Assembly: GCF_000614025.1 (NCBI RefSeq)
Contig: NZ_BAKF01000008.1
Location: 1 to 64,000 of the forward strand
Direction: 5' to 3'
Length of the DNA stretch: 64,000 nucleotides
Source of the DNA: Prevotella aurantiaca JCM 15754
GTDB taxonomy: Bacteria > Bacteroidota > Bacteroidia > Bacteroidales > Bacteroidaceae
The notes under the pieces are model-generated. The model did not search any database, was not told the origin of the DNA, and saw nothing but the letters and a program-made list of their open reading frames with translations. This document shows positions 1 through 9,226 of the stretch, piece after piece (position 1 is the first letter of the stretch; the number at the start of each line of letters is the position of its first letter). A program made the translations under genes and the position numbers.

Positions 1-428
1 TTAGTAATAAAACTTTGATTATTTAGCATCACTGCTTAAAAAGATTTTAGCTGAATAAATGAAATTTCACCTAACAACATTTCAACACAAAACTATAGTT
101 TGAAATTTATAATTATAAAATAAAAAATTGTAATTATAAATTTGAAATTTGTAATTATATTTTTGATGGAATATAATTATAATTTTGATGGAATATAATT
201 ATAAATTTATAATGAGCATTTACCTTCCTCTAAAAAGCTTTATTTTTATCTTGCGCAGGAATAGAAAATATTGCTATATCATAACCAAGAATACAGAATT
301 ACAAATACTTTTTCGTTCGCTAATTATAGTATATCAACTCTCATTGAGGAAAGATTTATCTTTATCCGTTTCTTTTGTCGTTATTTTACACAATTATCAC
401 ACAAATAAACAAGAAAAGCAATAGAAAG
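1..428. repeat. AT-rich leader region with 22-bp tandem repeat
   Basis: There is no convincing gene here. The stretch 90-210 is almost pure A+T and built from variants of TAATTATAAATTT. A 22-base unit (TTTTGATGGAATATAATTAT followed by AA) occurs twice in tandem at 161-182 and 183-204. Similar AT-rich blocks recur near 36840-36930 and 62440-62520, each beside accessory genes. A 79-codon open frame at 185-424 has a composition typical of AT-rich noise and is not called. Confidence 0.5.
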
Positions 429-460
429 TTTGCAAATTAATGAAAGAAACATTATTTTTG
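429..460 (+). promoter_or_regulatory. Bacteroidetes-type promoter for the LRR gene
   Basis: TTTG at 429-432 is followed by 20 bases and then TATTTTTG at 453-460, matching the Bacteroidetes -33/-7 pattern. It lies about 45 bases before the LRR start codon. Confidence 0.55.
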
Positions 461-504
461 CGACATGTTGTGAAACTTAAATTTATCTACTAATATTTTA
501 TTTA

Positions 505-3099
505 ATGCTTATGAAACAGAAACTATTTACCAAAGGAAACATGAAGGTTTTCGTCACATTAGTATGTATGTTGCTATCGTATACGATGGCTTTTGCACAA
601 AAAACAATACATGTAGAAGAAGCGGGGTCGTTAATGAACAAATTAACGGAGGAAGAAATGCTTTCGCTTACCGAACTAAAAGTTACGGGAAACTTAAATG
701 GTACTGACATATTATATATTCGTGCCATGGGCGGAAGTACAATTGCAGGAGCAAAAACTGATGGAAAATTACAGATTCTTGATTTATCGGAAGCAAATAT
801 TGTATCGGGCGGCACCTCTTATTATTATGTTGACGAAGATTTGGAATATTACACAAAAGACAACACTATATCTATAAATATGTTTTGCAGATGCAGTGAA
901 TTGCGTAAAATAACTATTCCGAATAGTGTTACAACGATAGAAAGAAATGCATTTTTATTGTGCGACAATCTTACGGAAATTATTGCAAAACCTGAAAACA
1001 ACAACTTTAAAACAGCTGATGGTGTACTCTTCGACAAGGAGATGATTACATTAATTAAGTGCCCAGATGGTAAAACTGGCACTTATATTATTCCAGAAGG
1101 CACACAGAAACTCTCTGACGAAGCTTTTTCTAATACAGAGAAATTAGAGAAGATAGTTATTCCTGCATCGCTAAACAATATCGGTGGCTCTAGTGGCATG
1201 GTTCCTTTCTATATCTGTAATGAATTGAAGGCTTTCGAAGTACATAAAGACAACCAAACATTTGCATCGACAGATGGTGTGCTCTTCGATAAAAATATGG
1301 AAACACTTCTAAAATATCCCAAAGGTAGAAGCGGTGAATATATTGTACCAGAAATGGTAAAAAAGATTGGTAAATACTCTTTCTACGAAGCTACCGAACT
1401 TACCAATATAATTCTGCCAAAATCGCTTACCGAGATAGAAAGTTCTGCATTTGCACACATCAAAAATCTTACAACGATTACTTTACCCGAACTTGTTGAA
1501 CAGATAGGATTTGGTGTATTTATGAATTGTACAGGACTAACCGAAGTGCACGTTCTTGCTGTTTCACCTCCATATTGTGGTTCAATGGCATTTTATAATA
1601 TAGACTTCGAACAATGTAAACTTTTTGTGCCTCATGGTAAACGCGATGTCTACAAAATAAGTACCCCATGGTCGTCATTCAAACATATTGAAGAAGCTGC
1701 AGAAAAACCTTATGCTACCTTTACAACAAGCAAAAAAATAGGCAGCGAAGTTGTTTCTCGTATTCTTGGTAATGGTATTACATTCGACGGAATTAAGTTC
1801 ATAAGAACAAAAGAAATGATGGGAGAACGTTTAGACTTCTATGAGGTTATGAAGAAAGATGTAAGAATCGAAGGCAACATAACAGAGATGAGCATTGATA
1901 ACTTTGATGTGGAAGCACTCGATGTAAGTCATTGTCCTACATTAAAAATATTAAGCTGTAAAAATGGAAAGTTGGAAAAACTCGATTTATCTAACAATAA
2001 AGAAATTGACACGCTAAACTGCAGTTATTGTGGATTAAAAGAACTGAATATTACACAATGTGGTAAGCTTGTTTTTCTTGATTGCGACGAAAACGAACTT
2101 ACAAAATTAGATATCAGCAAGAATCCTCTTATTAATTATCTCTCGGTAAATAATAACACGATTGGTACCATTGATGTCAGCATACAAAAATATCTTGAAA
2201 CGCTTGCTGTAAACAGAACTGGAATTGAAAAATTGAATATTTCAAACAACCAATATCTTGCTAACTTGTATGCAAACGAAAATAAACTTGCTGAAATCGA
2301 TCTTACAAAGAATAACAATTTAAAGGAACTACAGTTGGCAAAGAATAACTTTAAATCATTCACACTTAAATCGTCTACATTACAAAAACTTTATATCAAC
2401 GATAATAAGTTGACAGCAATGCAACTCGACCTTCCCGAATTGGAGTTACTTTGTGCTTATAGTAATGAACTTTCTGAACTTGATTTATCAAAGCTGAAGA
2501 AAGTAAATACGCTTTCGCTACATCACAACCTGCTAACTGATGTAAACTTAAAACCACTTGAAGAGTTAGAGTATATCTGGATTGATAATAACAAACTAAA
2601 ATCGCTTGACTTATCGCAAAACCAGATGATTTTAACCATAACATGTTATACTAATCAGTTATCACCAAATGCTTGTAAATCGCTTATGACAGGACTTCCA
2701 CAACGTAATGCCAGTGATATTGCCGACATCATCATCGTAAATACTAAGGAAACCGAAGGCAATATTTGTACTAAGTCGGCTGTAGCTATTGCTAAAACGA
2801 AACAATGGAATGTTATAGACTTTGCTGGTGGTACCGAAGGATATCCAGGTTTACCTTATGAAGGAACTGATGATCCTACCAATATACAAGGTGTAGATAA
2901 TAATACCAACGCAGAAGTTTTCACAATTACTGATGGAAAGATAATATTCAATGGTAATTATGGCGAGGTTATACTCTACAATGCACAAGGTGCAAAAATT
3001 AGTTCATTCAATAATCCTACGACAATAAACCTTAACAATATGCCACATGGTATTTATGTTGTGTCTTTCCGTGGAACTTCAACAAAGTTGGTATACTAA
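505..3099 (+). CDS. Secreted leucine-rich repeat protein with T9SS-type tail
   Basis: An 864-residue surface or secreted protein. The N-terminus carries a signal peptide ending near MAFAQ; ATGs at 505, 511 and 541 are all possible starts, and 541 gives the most typical signal peptide. Residues about 125-390 resemble BspA-type LRR_5 repeats (repeated LTEI/ITIPNSV patterns and the FDKEM/FDKNM segment), and residues about 450-710 form a second array of short LxxLDLSxN-type repeats. The last 80 residues look like a type IX secretion sorting domain (YNAQGAKI, then HGIYVVSF). BspA-like proteins often mediate adhesion, but the ligand here is unknown. The gene has its own promoter and a strong terminator, so it is monocistronic. 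Confidence 0.85.
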   Translation: MLMKQKLFTKGNMKVFVTLVCMLLSYTMAFAQKTIHVEEAGSLMNKLTEEEMLSLTELKVTGNLNGTDILYIRAMGGSTIAGAKTDGKLQILDLSEANIVSGGTSYYYVDEDLEYYTKDNTISINMFCRCSELRKITIPNSVTTIERNAFLLCDNLTEIIAKPENNNFKTADGVLFDKEMITLIKCPDGKTGTYIIPEGTQKLSDEAFSNTEKLEKIVIPASLNNIGGSSGMVPFYICNELKAFEVHKDNQTFASTDGVLFDKNMETLLKYPKGRSGEYIVPEMVKKIGKYSFYEATELTNIILPKSLTEIESSAFAHIKNLTTITLPELVEQIGFGVFMNCTGLTEVHVLAVSPPYCGSMAFYNIDFEQCKLFVPHGKRDVYKISTPWSSFKHIEEAAEKPYATFTTSKKIGSEVVSRILGNGITFDGIKFIRTKEMMGERLDFYEVMKKDVRIEGNITEMSIDNFDVEALDVSHCPTLKILSCKNGKLEKLDLSNNKEIDTLNCSYCGLKELNITQCGKLVFLDCDENELTKLDISKNPLINYLSVNNNTIGTIDVSIQKYLETLAVNRTGIEKLNISNNQYLANLYANENKLAEIDLTKNNNLKELQLAKNNFKSFTLKSSTLQKLYINDNKLTAMQLDLPELELLCAYSNELSELDLSKLKKVNTLSLHHNLLTDVNLKPLEELEYIWIDNNKLKSLDLSQNQMILTITCYTNQLSPNACKSLMTGLPQRNASDIADIIIVNTKETEGNICTKSAVAIAKTKQWNVIDFAGGTEGYPGLPYEGTDDPTNIQGVDNNTNAEVFTITDGKIIFNGNYGEVILYNAQGAKISSFNNPTTINLNNMPHGIYVVSFRGTSTKLVY

Positions 3100-3159
3100 C
3101 ATACATTACCATTATCTATGACGGAACGAAGTAATTTCTTTCTGTCATTAATATATAAC

Positions 3160-3203
3160 AAAACGTCCCTTGCAAGTTATTAGTTGCAAGGGACGTTTTT
3201 TGA
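3160..3203 (+). terminator. Rho-independent terminator of the LRR gene
   Basis: A perfect 15-bp stem (AAACGTCCCTTGCAA paired with TTGCAAGGGACGTTT) has an 8-base loop and is followed by a T run. A 73-codon open frame on the minus strand across this hairpin is rejected as a gene. Confidence 0.85.
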
Positions 3204-3441
3204 AGTTTATAAGCTCCTTGATTATCATAAACTCCTCCATCTATCAGTTTTGGAGCTTCGGGTTCATTAAGACATTTATCGTGTTCTTCTATCATTTTTT
3301 GTTTTAAAAAGACACATTCACACTGTTTTTGAACCATCGCTAATAACTAAAATCTCTTTTTTACCTATCTCTAAATTGCTTTTCATGAAAACATAATTAT
3401 TTTTCAGAAAAACATAATTATGTTTCAACCAAAAAGATAGA

Positions 3442-3481
3442 ACTTTTCGCCTAAAAAGTATAATCTTTTTAAGCGAAAAGT
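3442..3481. repeat. Long inverted repeat in intergenic DNA
   Basis: ACTTTTCGCCTAAAAAG (3442-3458) pairs with CTTTTTAAGCGAAAAGT (3465-3481) with one mismatch around the loop TATAAT. Just upstream, AAAACATAATTAT is repeated directly near 3388 and 3410. No coding potential is seen in 3204-3660. Confidence 0.5.
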
Positions 3482-3789
3482 ATGATGGTTTTGTTAATGA
3501 TTTAATATTGGCAAGCGAAAAACATATAAATATTCGAGGTGAAACTAATTAAATCGCATCACTTTCTGAATAATGAACGTTCTGTTATAAAAACTAAAAA
3601 ATTAGCTGAAACAGACAAGAGCAGAAATTTCTAATATAGTATTTGAATTAAAAAATTAAGGAAAATATTGTGTTAGTTCTTTTTAATATATCTTTGCGAC
3701 CGAATAATAATATTTTAAGAAAACAAAATTATTATGGTTTGTCATTTAATTATAGCAAACAAAGGATAGAAGAAATAATAAAAAGCTAT

Positions 3790-4094
3790 ATGAAGAAAAA
3801 AGAATTTGTACGTATTGGTACTGCTGGTTGGAATGCGACTCGTTTAGTTTCTATTTCTCGTATAAGTGCCGAATTAAAATATATTAGCGAAGATGAGCTA
3901 TGGTAATTTATCGATAAAGCCGATGAAAGGCACATCAGTCGCTTACTTCTTGGAAGGATTTCGGTAAAAGTAATATCATCGGACCTTTTCTTTGGGGTGC
4001 CGACAAATATGAAATTAAGCGTCAGATTCGTGAAATTTATAAGTTGCTTGATAATCCTAAAAGTACTTGTCTTACTTTCTCCTTTGCTAAATAA
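3790..4094 (+). pseudogene. Decayed small gene of unknown function
   Basis: A frame opening at ATG 3790 (MKKKEFVRIGTAGWNATRLV) continues as readable protein but meets an in-frame TAA at 3904-3906. It then needs a one-base shift near 3975 to reach a coherent tail (GPFLWGADKYEIKRQIREIY, ending FSFAK at 4094). A promoter-like TATCTTTG lies at 3689-3696. The conserved-looking segments on both sides of the lesions suggest a former protein of about 100 residues. I do not recognise the family. Confidence 0.45.
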
Positions 4095-4124
4095 ATGCTT
4101 ATTTTTGAAACAACTAAACTATCG

Positions 4125-5375
4125 TTATTTATAAATTAGCGTAGTTAGGCTTTCCTTTGCAAACAAGTCTTTTGCTACATTCTGAATGTCTTCTGCCGTA
4201 ACTTTATCTATCTGTGCATAAAGGTTTGTAATATCTTTCTCCCAGCCATAATGTAGGTAACTCTTTCCAAAGTCGAGAGCAAAACTCTCGCGACTATCAC
4301 AAGCAATTCCTATCTGCCCCTTTATTTGTCGTTTTGCAATATTAAGTTCTTCGTCCGAAAGAGGGCATCTCATCATTTCATCAAGTTCTTCATAAACTAA
4401 TGCTAAACAGCGGTCAGTATCTTGCGGATCACAACCGAAATATGTACTCCACATTCCTGTTGCACTAAACGATGCAAATGTACTTTCAACTGTATATACC
4501 AACCCATTTCTTTCTCGCAACGAAAGGTTTAAACGAGCACTCATACCAGGTCCACCCAAAATATTGTTGAGTAAATAAAGTGCAATACGCTGTTTATCGT
4601 GAACAGAATAGCCTCGTGTACCTATCATAACATGGGCTTGATGTGTCTTTTTATGCACAACAATGTTCGATGCTTGGTATGTTTCTGCACCTTTTATTAT
4701 AGTAGCCGTAGCATCTTCGGTATAATCGAGTTGTAGTGGTTCGGTAGGAATAATATCTCCTGAATACTGTTGCAAGAGTACAACAACTTGGTTGAAATCT
4801 ACATCACCATAAACAAAGAAAACAGAGTTATCGGGACGGTAATATTTATTTGTAAAGCGCTTTGCATCTTCAGAAGTAAATTGGCGCACCGTTTTAGCAG
4901 TTCCAAGAATACTATGCCCTAAAGGAAGGTTTTTAAAAAGAAGATTCTCGAATTCGTCATAAATTAGTTCTGCAGGACTATCATTGTACGATTCTATTTC
5001 ATCGCATATCACTTCAACTTCTTTTTCTATTTCCGTTTGCGGATAAACGCTTCGAAAAACAATATCAGATAGTAAGTCTACAGCTAACGGAAAATGTTCA
5101 CGGAGAATTGCAGAATGATAAACCGTAGTTGTTTTTGTAGTATAAGCATTTAGGTCGCCACCTACATTTTCGAGACATTTAATAATATCCAAACTATCCC
5201 TTCTTTCTGTTCCTTTGAACGTAACGTGCTCGCAGAAGTGAGCAATACCCTCTTCTGTTGTTGTTTCGCTTGCTGCTCCCACATTTATTTCGTAGCCACA
5301 ATAAACTACGGGTGAAGTAGAAGGCAGATGAATAATGCGTAAACCATTATCTAACCTTGTTGTGTTATATTTCAT
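4125..5375 (-). CDS. M16 family zinc metallopeptidase
   Basis: A 416-residue single-chain peptidase of the insulinase/processing-peptidase family. The inverted zinc motif HxxEH is HFCEH (His46, Glu49, His50) and Glu125 in the EKEVEVICDEIES segment is the likely third ligand, so it should be catalytically active. The second half (residues about 170-400) is the usual inactive M16_C-like domain, including the GGPGMSARL segment. No signal peptide is apparent, so it is probably cytoplasmic and degrades peptides. It is divergent from the flavodiiron gene, with 81 bases between the start codons. Confidence 0.92.
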   Translation of the reverse strand: MKYNTTRLDNGLRIIHLPSTSPVVYCGYEINVGAASETTTEEGIAHFCEHVTFKGTERRDSLDIIKCLENVGGDLNAYTTKTTTVYHSAILREHFPLAVDLLSDIVFRSVYPQTEIEKEVEVICDEIESYNDSPAELIYDEFENLLFKNLPLGHSILGTAKTVRQFTSEDAKRFTNKYYRPDNSVFFVYGDVDFNQVVVLLQQYSGDIIPTEPLQLDYTEDATATIIKGAETYQASNIVVHKKTHQAHVMIGTRGYSVHDKQRIALYLLNNILGGPGMSARLNLSLRERNGLVYTVESTFASFSATGMWSTYFGCDPQDTDRCLALVYEELDEMMRCPLSDEELNIAKRQIKGQIGIACDSRESFALDFGKSYLHYGWEKDITNLYAQIDKVTAEDIQNVAKDLFAKESLTTLIYK

Positions 5376-5402
5376 TATGGCTACAAAATTACTGATTTTC
5401 TT

Positions 5403-5433
5403 TTTGAAATATGACTAATTTGTGTTACATTTG
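5403..5433 (+). promoter_or_regulatory. Promoter of the flavodiiron gene
   Basis: TTTG at 5403-5406, 19 bases, then TACATTTG at 5426-5433 match the Bacteroidetes consensus. On the other strand TAATTTTG (5384-5391) could serve the M16 peptidase gene. Confidence 0.6.
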
Positions 5434-5456
5434 CACTGAAAAAACTAACAAACAAT

Positions 5457-6653
5457 ATGATAGAAATAACAAATAAGCTCTACTATGTAGGCGTAAACGA
5501 CCGCAACAAGCAGCTTTTTGAAGGCTTGTGGCCATTGCCCAATGGAGTAAGCTACAACTCTTATCTCATCGATGACGAGAAAGTTGTACTGATAGACACA
5601 GTAGAAGTAGACTTCTTCGTGCAATTCATAGAGAACATACGCGAAGTAATTGGCGACCGAAAGATCGATTATCTTGTTATCCATCACATGGAACCCGACC
5701 ACTCGGGCGGTTTGGCACTTTTGAAACAATATTATCCTGACATTCAAGTTATCGGAAATAAAAAAACATTCGACCTTATGTCTGGCTTTTATGGCATAAA
5801 GGAAAACACCATAGAAGTAAAGAATGGAGATGTTTTGGAATTTGGAAATCATTCGCTTCAGTTCTTTATGACACCAATGGTGCACTGGCCTGAAACAATG
5901 ATGACATTATACAAAGGCGAAGATTCTGCACTTTTCTCTGGCGACGGCTTTGGTTGTTTCGGTGCTTTGAATGGTGGTATTATTGACAAAGATATCAACA
6001 CAGAACCTTACTGGCTTGAAATGGTGCGCTACTATTCAAATATTGTTGGCAAATATGGTACACCTGTTCAGAACGCATTAAAGAAACTTGCCGGTGTTAA
6101 GTTCGATTATATTTGCTCTACACATGGTCCTGTTTGGCACGAAGAAGTAGAGAAAGTAGTTTCATTATACGATAAGATGTCGAAATATGAAACAGAACCT
6201 GGTCTTGTTATTTGTTATGGCACAATGTACGGCAACACTGAACGAGTAGCTGAACAAATAGCACGCGCTGCTTCGGCTGAAGGTATTAAGAACATTGTAA
6301 TGTACAACATTTCAAAAACTCCACACAGCTATATTCTTCGTGATATTTTCCGCTACAAAGGTCTTATTGTTGGTGCGCCAACTTATAACAATGGTTTGTA
6401 TCACGAAATGGAAGTTTTGCTTTCTGAGATTGCTAACCACGACATTAAGAACCACTATATTGGTTGGTTTGGTTCGTATGGTTGGGCAAGTAGAGCTGTT
6501 CATGCTATCGGTGAATGGAACGAAACAAGAGGACACTTCGAAAAAGTGGGTGAACCAGTAGAAATGCGACAAGCTCTTAACGAAGAGGTGAAGGCTGAAT
6601 GCTGGCGATTAGGCCGCGAAATGGCAGCAAAATTGTTGGCTGACAAGGCTTAA
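5457..6653 (+). CDS. Flavodiiron protein (oxygen/NO reductase)
   Basis: A 398-residue cytoplasmic enzyme of the FprA/rubredoxin:oxygen oxidoreductase family that reduces O2 to water and/or NO to N2O, protecting anaerobes. The N-terminal beta-lactamase-like domain carries the diiron ligands in HHMEPDHSGG (His77, Glu79, Asp81, His82), with further ligands in MVHWPE, SGDGFG and STHGPVWH. The C-terminal flavodoxin domain starts near residue 252 with the FMN loop GTMYGNTERV. No rubredoxin domain is fused. The sequence does not show whether O2 or NO is preferred. Confidence 0.95.
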   Translation: MIEITNKLYYVGVNDRNKQLFEGLWPLPNGVSYNSYLIDDEKVVLIDTVEVDFFVQFIENIREVIGDRKIDYLVIHHMEPDHSGGLALLKQYYPDIQVIGNKKTFDLMSGFYGIKENTIEVKNGDVLEFGNHSLQFFMTPMVHWPETMMTLYKGEDSALFSGDGFGCFGALNGGIIDKDINTEPYWLEMVRYYSNIVGKYGTPVQNALKKLAGVKFDYICSTHGPVWHEEVEKVVSLYDKMSKYETEPGLVICYGTMYGNTERVAEQIARAASAEGIKNIVMYNISKTPHSYILRDIFRYKGLIVGAPTYNNGLYHEMEVLLSEIANHDIKNHYIGWFGSYGWASRAVHAIGEWNETRGHFEKVGEPVEMRQALNEEVKAECWRLGREMAAKLLADKA

Positions 6654-6657
6654 ACGT

Positions 6658-7791
6658 ATGCGTATAAGTATGAACACGGCTGATATTCAGTCGCAAGTTA
6701 TCAATTTTTTGCGATTACCATTGGTGGTGTTGGTACTTTTTGTTCATTCTAATTTTCATGGTATTGGCGCTGATTGGGACGTTTTTTGGACAACTAATTC
6801 AACGGGAATAGGTCCACAACTTCCGTCTCTTGGTGCTATTATAGACTTTATATCGGGTTCGCTGGCTCTACTGGCGAATCCGTTTTTCTTTTTCTTTAGT
6901 GGTGTTTTGTTCTTTCGTGAGGGAACATTTTCTAAGGATTTGTATTTGCAGAAGTTGTTAAGGCGGACATTTTCTTTACTCTTGCCTTACGTACTTTGGA
7001 TTGCTACATTTCTTTTTCTTTTATCTGTTGCCGAAGGTTTATTGCCAAACTGGACTGCTATTGTGCATAAACCTATCGAGCAGTTTAGCGTTTCCGATTG
7101 GTTTTTGTGCTTTTGGGATATTAGTAAGATTGACGGACAGGGCGGAATAGCTGCGCCTTTAGTAATTCCTTTTTGGTTCATTCGCGACTTAATGGTACTT
7201 TGTCTTTTCTCGCCTATAATATATAAGGTGTTGAAATGGCTTACCGATGTGCGAAAAGAAGTGCCGATTTTGTTGTTTGTTGCTTTGCTTTACGCTTCGC
7301 GCTGGGTTCCTTACGATTTGCCTGGACTTAATTTGCAAGGACTTTTATTTTTTTCTTTCGGTGCTTTCTTCAGCATTAAGCAGATAAAATTTGTTGATGT
7401 TATGCGTCCGTTAAAGTGGGGTGGATTGTTTTTTGCAGTGTTTGCGTGGCAGGTAGAGAGTGCTAACTTAATGTATGCAGGTTTGATTGTCTTCACAATT
7501 TCGATGGTAACACAGTTTTTAGAGCATCGCAAACGTCAAAATAAAATTGGATTTCTACTGCCTACATTCTTAACTGATGCTTCTTTCTTCGTATTTGCTT
7601 ATCACACGATGGCGCTTGGCGGAATTATTTTCTTGATGAAACGTGGAATAATAGTTCCTCATAATACATTCGAGGGCTTTGCTATTTATTTGCTGAGTCC
7701 GTTTTCGATGCTTGTTCTCGGTGTAGCTTTACATTGGTTGCTCAACAGAATTACTCCTCGCATTGTTGCTCTTTACTGCGGTGGCAGATAG
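6658..7791 (+). CDS. Membrane acyltransferase (acyltransferase 3-like)
   Basis: A 377-residue polytopic inner-membrane protein with about ten hydrophobic segments. The conserved His of acyltransferase-3 proteins appears in the first segment (LVLFVHSNFHG), and the overall layout resembles O-acyltransferases that modify sugars or lipids at the periplasmic face. The start could be ATG 6658 or ATG 6670. It begins 4 bases after the flavodiiron gene and may be co-transcribed with it, but no functional link is evident. The substrate is unknown. Confidence 0.75.
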   Translation: MRISMNTADIQSQVINFLRLPLVVLVLFVHSNFHGIGADWDVFWTTNSTGIGPQLPSLGAIIDFISGSLALLANPFFFFFSGVLFFREGTFSKDLYLQKLLRRTFSLLLPYVLWIATFLFLLSVAEGLLPNWTAIVHKPIEQFSVSDWFLCFWDISKIDGQGGIAAPLVIPFWFIRDLMVLCLFSPIIYKVLKWLTDVRKEVPILLFVALLYASRWVPYDLPGLNLQGLLFFSFGAFFSIKQIKFVDVMRPLKWGGLFFAVFAWQVESANLMYAGLIVFTISMVTQFLEHRKRQNKIGFLLPTFLTDASFFVFAYHTMALGGIIFLMKRGIIVPHNTFEGFAIYLLSPFSMLVLGVALHWLLNRITPRIVALYCGGR

Positions 7792-8035
7792 AAGTAACAA
7801 AAATAATATTTTCTTACAAAAAATTGATTGTATAGAAAATTATTCGAACCAACTAGGTTTTTGCATTCCTAATAATAATTAACCATAAGTAGGTATAAAT
7901 GGAATAGAATGATGCCTCAATAAAGAAGATATCTTTATTTTATTTGCTTTTGAGCGTTTTAGTTAAGTTGTCGCCCATTGGTTTCTATTATTTTTTGCTT
8001 TTTCATATAATATTTTCGTCTAGTTTATCGGTATC

Positions 8036-8174
8036 TTATTCCGTTATCATCGGCATGATAACGCATTATCATATGTATGAAAATTGATTATCATACGTCT
8101 GATAATGCATTATCATATGTATGTTAATTGATTATCACATGTCTGATAATGCGTTACCATCGGTATGATAATGG
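8036..8174. repeat. 44-bp tandem array of dyad motifs
   Basis: Two adjacent 44-base units (8057-8100 and 8101-8144) begin GATAAYGCATTATCATATGT and carry several TTATCATA/TATGATAA half-sites in both directions. Partial units flank them (GTTATCATCGGCATGATAAC at 8043-8062 and a truncated copy from 8145). The block sits between two transcription units in the gene-free stretch 7792-8296. It could form repeated hairpins or bind a dimeric protein. Its role is unknown. Confidence 0.6.
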
Positions 8175-8296
8175 ACTTTCTTACCGATAAGAGTAAGAAA
8201 TGAAAAAGAAGATTTCTGAACTTAATCAGTCTATAATGACCGAAAAAGCAAAAAAAGATACCTACTCGAATTGACTCAAAATACTAAGTATAAGGT

Positions 8297-8328
8297 ATTG
8301 TGCGACTTTTTCATATTCGGTAATTTTG
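8297..8328 (+). promoter_or_regulatory. Promoter of the HmuY-like gene
   Basis: ATTG at 8297-8300, 20 bases, then TAATTTTG at 8321-8328, about 40 bases ahead of the start codon. No Fur-like operator could be recognised with confidence. Confidence 0.55.
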
Positions 8329-8367
8329 CACCCAATTCAACTAATTTTATAAATTTAAATACTATCA

Positions 8368-9107
8368 ATGATGAATATTAAATCAATTTTGGCATTATCA
8401 TGCCTTTCTGTATTGTTGCTTACATCGTGCGGAAGCAAGATGCACCAACTCCAAAACCTGACCAACCTGAAGATGTACCAACAAAAACACTTTCTTTCGT
8501 TACACAAAGAAAGACAATGGAGGACTACGACAAGTGGGTTTACGTTAATCTTGAAACTGGAGAAACTGTAATGAAAGATGATGTTAGTGCACAGGAATGG
8601 CGTACCTATTCGGCAGATGGTAAAAATAAAGACCGATTTGGAACATTCGACGTAACAAAAATGGTAGACGAACGCCCATCTAATGCACCTGAAAAATGGC
8701 ACTTGGCCTTTCATGTTTACGACGTAATGACCAATGGCGGAGAAGCTCACATGTCTGATACAACCGACATAAACACCATTAAAACATTGCCAACAAACGT
8801 AAAATGGGTAAGCGATGTAAAGGCTTACCTTATCTACGATATGCGAGGTATGATGCAAAAGCCTGCCGTTCTCGGCTATATGAAAAGCTATGTGAACATG
8901 GGACTCTACTACTGGATGCACAAAGTAAGTGGTACTATGGGAGAATATGCACTCACAATGTCAAAATCAGACCCAGAAAAGACACCCGTATTCCTTGTTA
9001 AGTTCAAAGACGGAAGCTATGCTGTTATCCAGTTTACAGGTTTGAAAGACGCAACAGGCAAGCAAAAGGAAGTCAGCTTCAGATATAAATACGTAAAAAA
9101 CAATTAA
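8368..9107 (+). pseudogene. HmuY-family haem-binding lipoprotein, one-base frameshift
   Basis: The lipoprotein signal (MMNIKSILALSCLSVLLLTS, then lipobox Cys) lies in one frame and the rest of the protein (DAPTPKPDQPEDVP onwards) in another. Adding one base near 8437 restores a single frame of 246 residues. The body is a HmuY domain: the WHLAFHVYDVMTNGG segment and later Met-rich MRGMMQKP region resemble the haem pocket of Bacteroidetes haemophores, in which His or Met ligate haem. Such proteins are anchored in the outer membrane and strip haem from host proteins. The lesion is either a sequencing deletion or an inactivating mutation. No hmuR-type receptor is adjacent. Confidence 0.8.
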
Positions 9108-9118
9108 TCAGAAACATA

Positions 9119-9150
9119 GAAAGGAACTCTAAAAAGGTTCCTTTCATTCT
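9119..9150 (+). terminator. Terminator after the HmuY-like gene
   Basis: GAAAGGAAC (9119-9127) pairs with GTTCCTTTC (9137-9145), followed by a short T-rich tail. Confidence 0.6.
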
Positions 9151-9226
9151 CAATGACGTACGTACAATTGCATAGTTGTACGACACGTCTACCAATCAGT
9201 AACAATTAAATAATTAAAAACAAACA

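Noticed and set aside
185..424. 79-codon open frame at the left end
   Set aside because: AT-rich composition, overlap with tandem repeats, no recognisable motif and no promoter in front.
3116..3337. 73-codon minus-strand open frame
   Set aside because: It runs through a perfect terminator hairpin and resembles translated non-coding DNA.
8355..8921. 188-codon minus-strand open frame opposite the HmuY-like gene
   Set aside because: It is antisense to a clearly homologous gene, with Cys/His/Phe-rich shadow composition.
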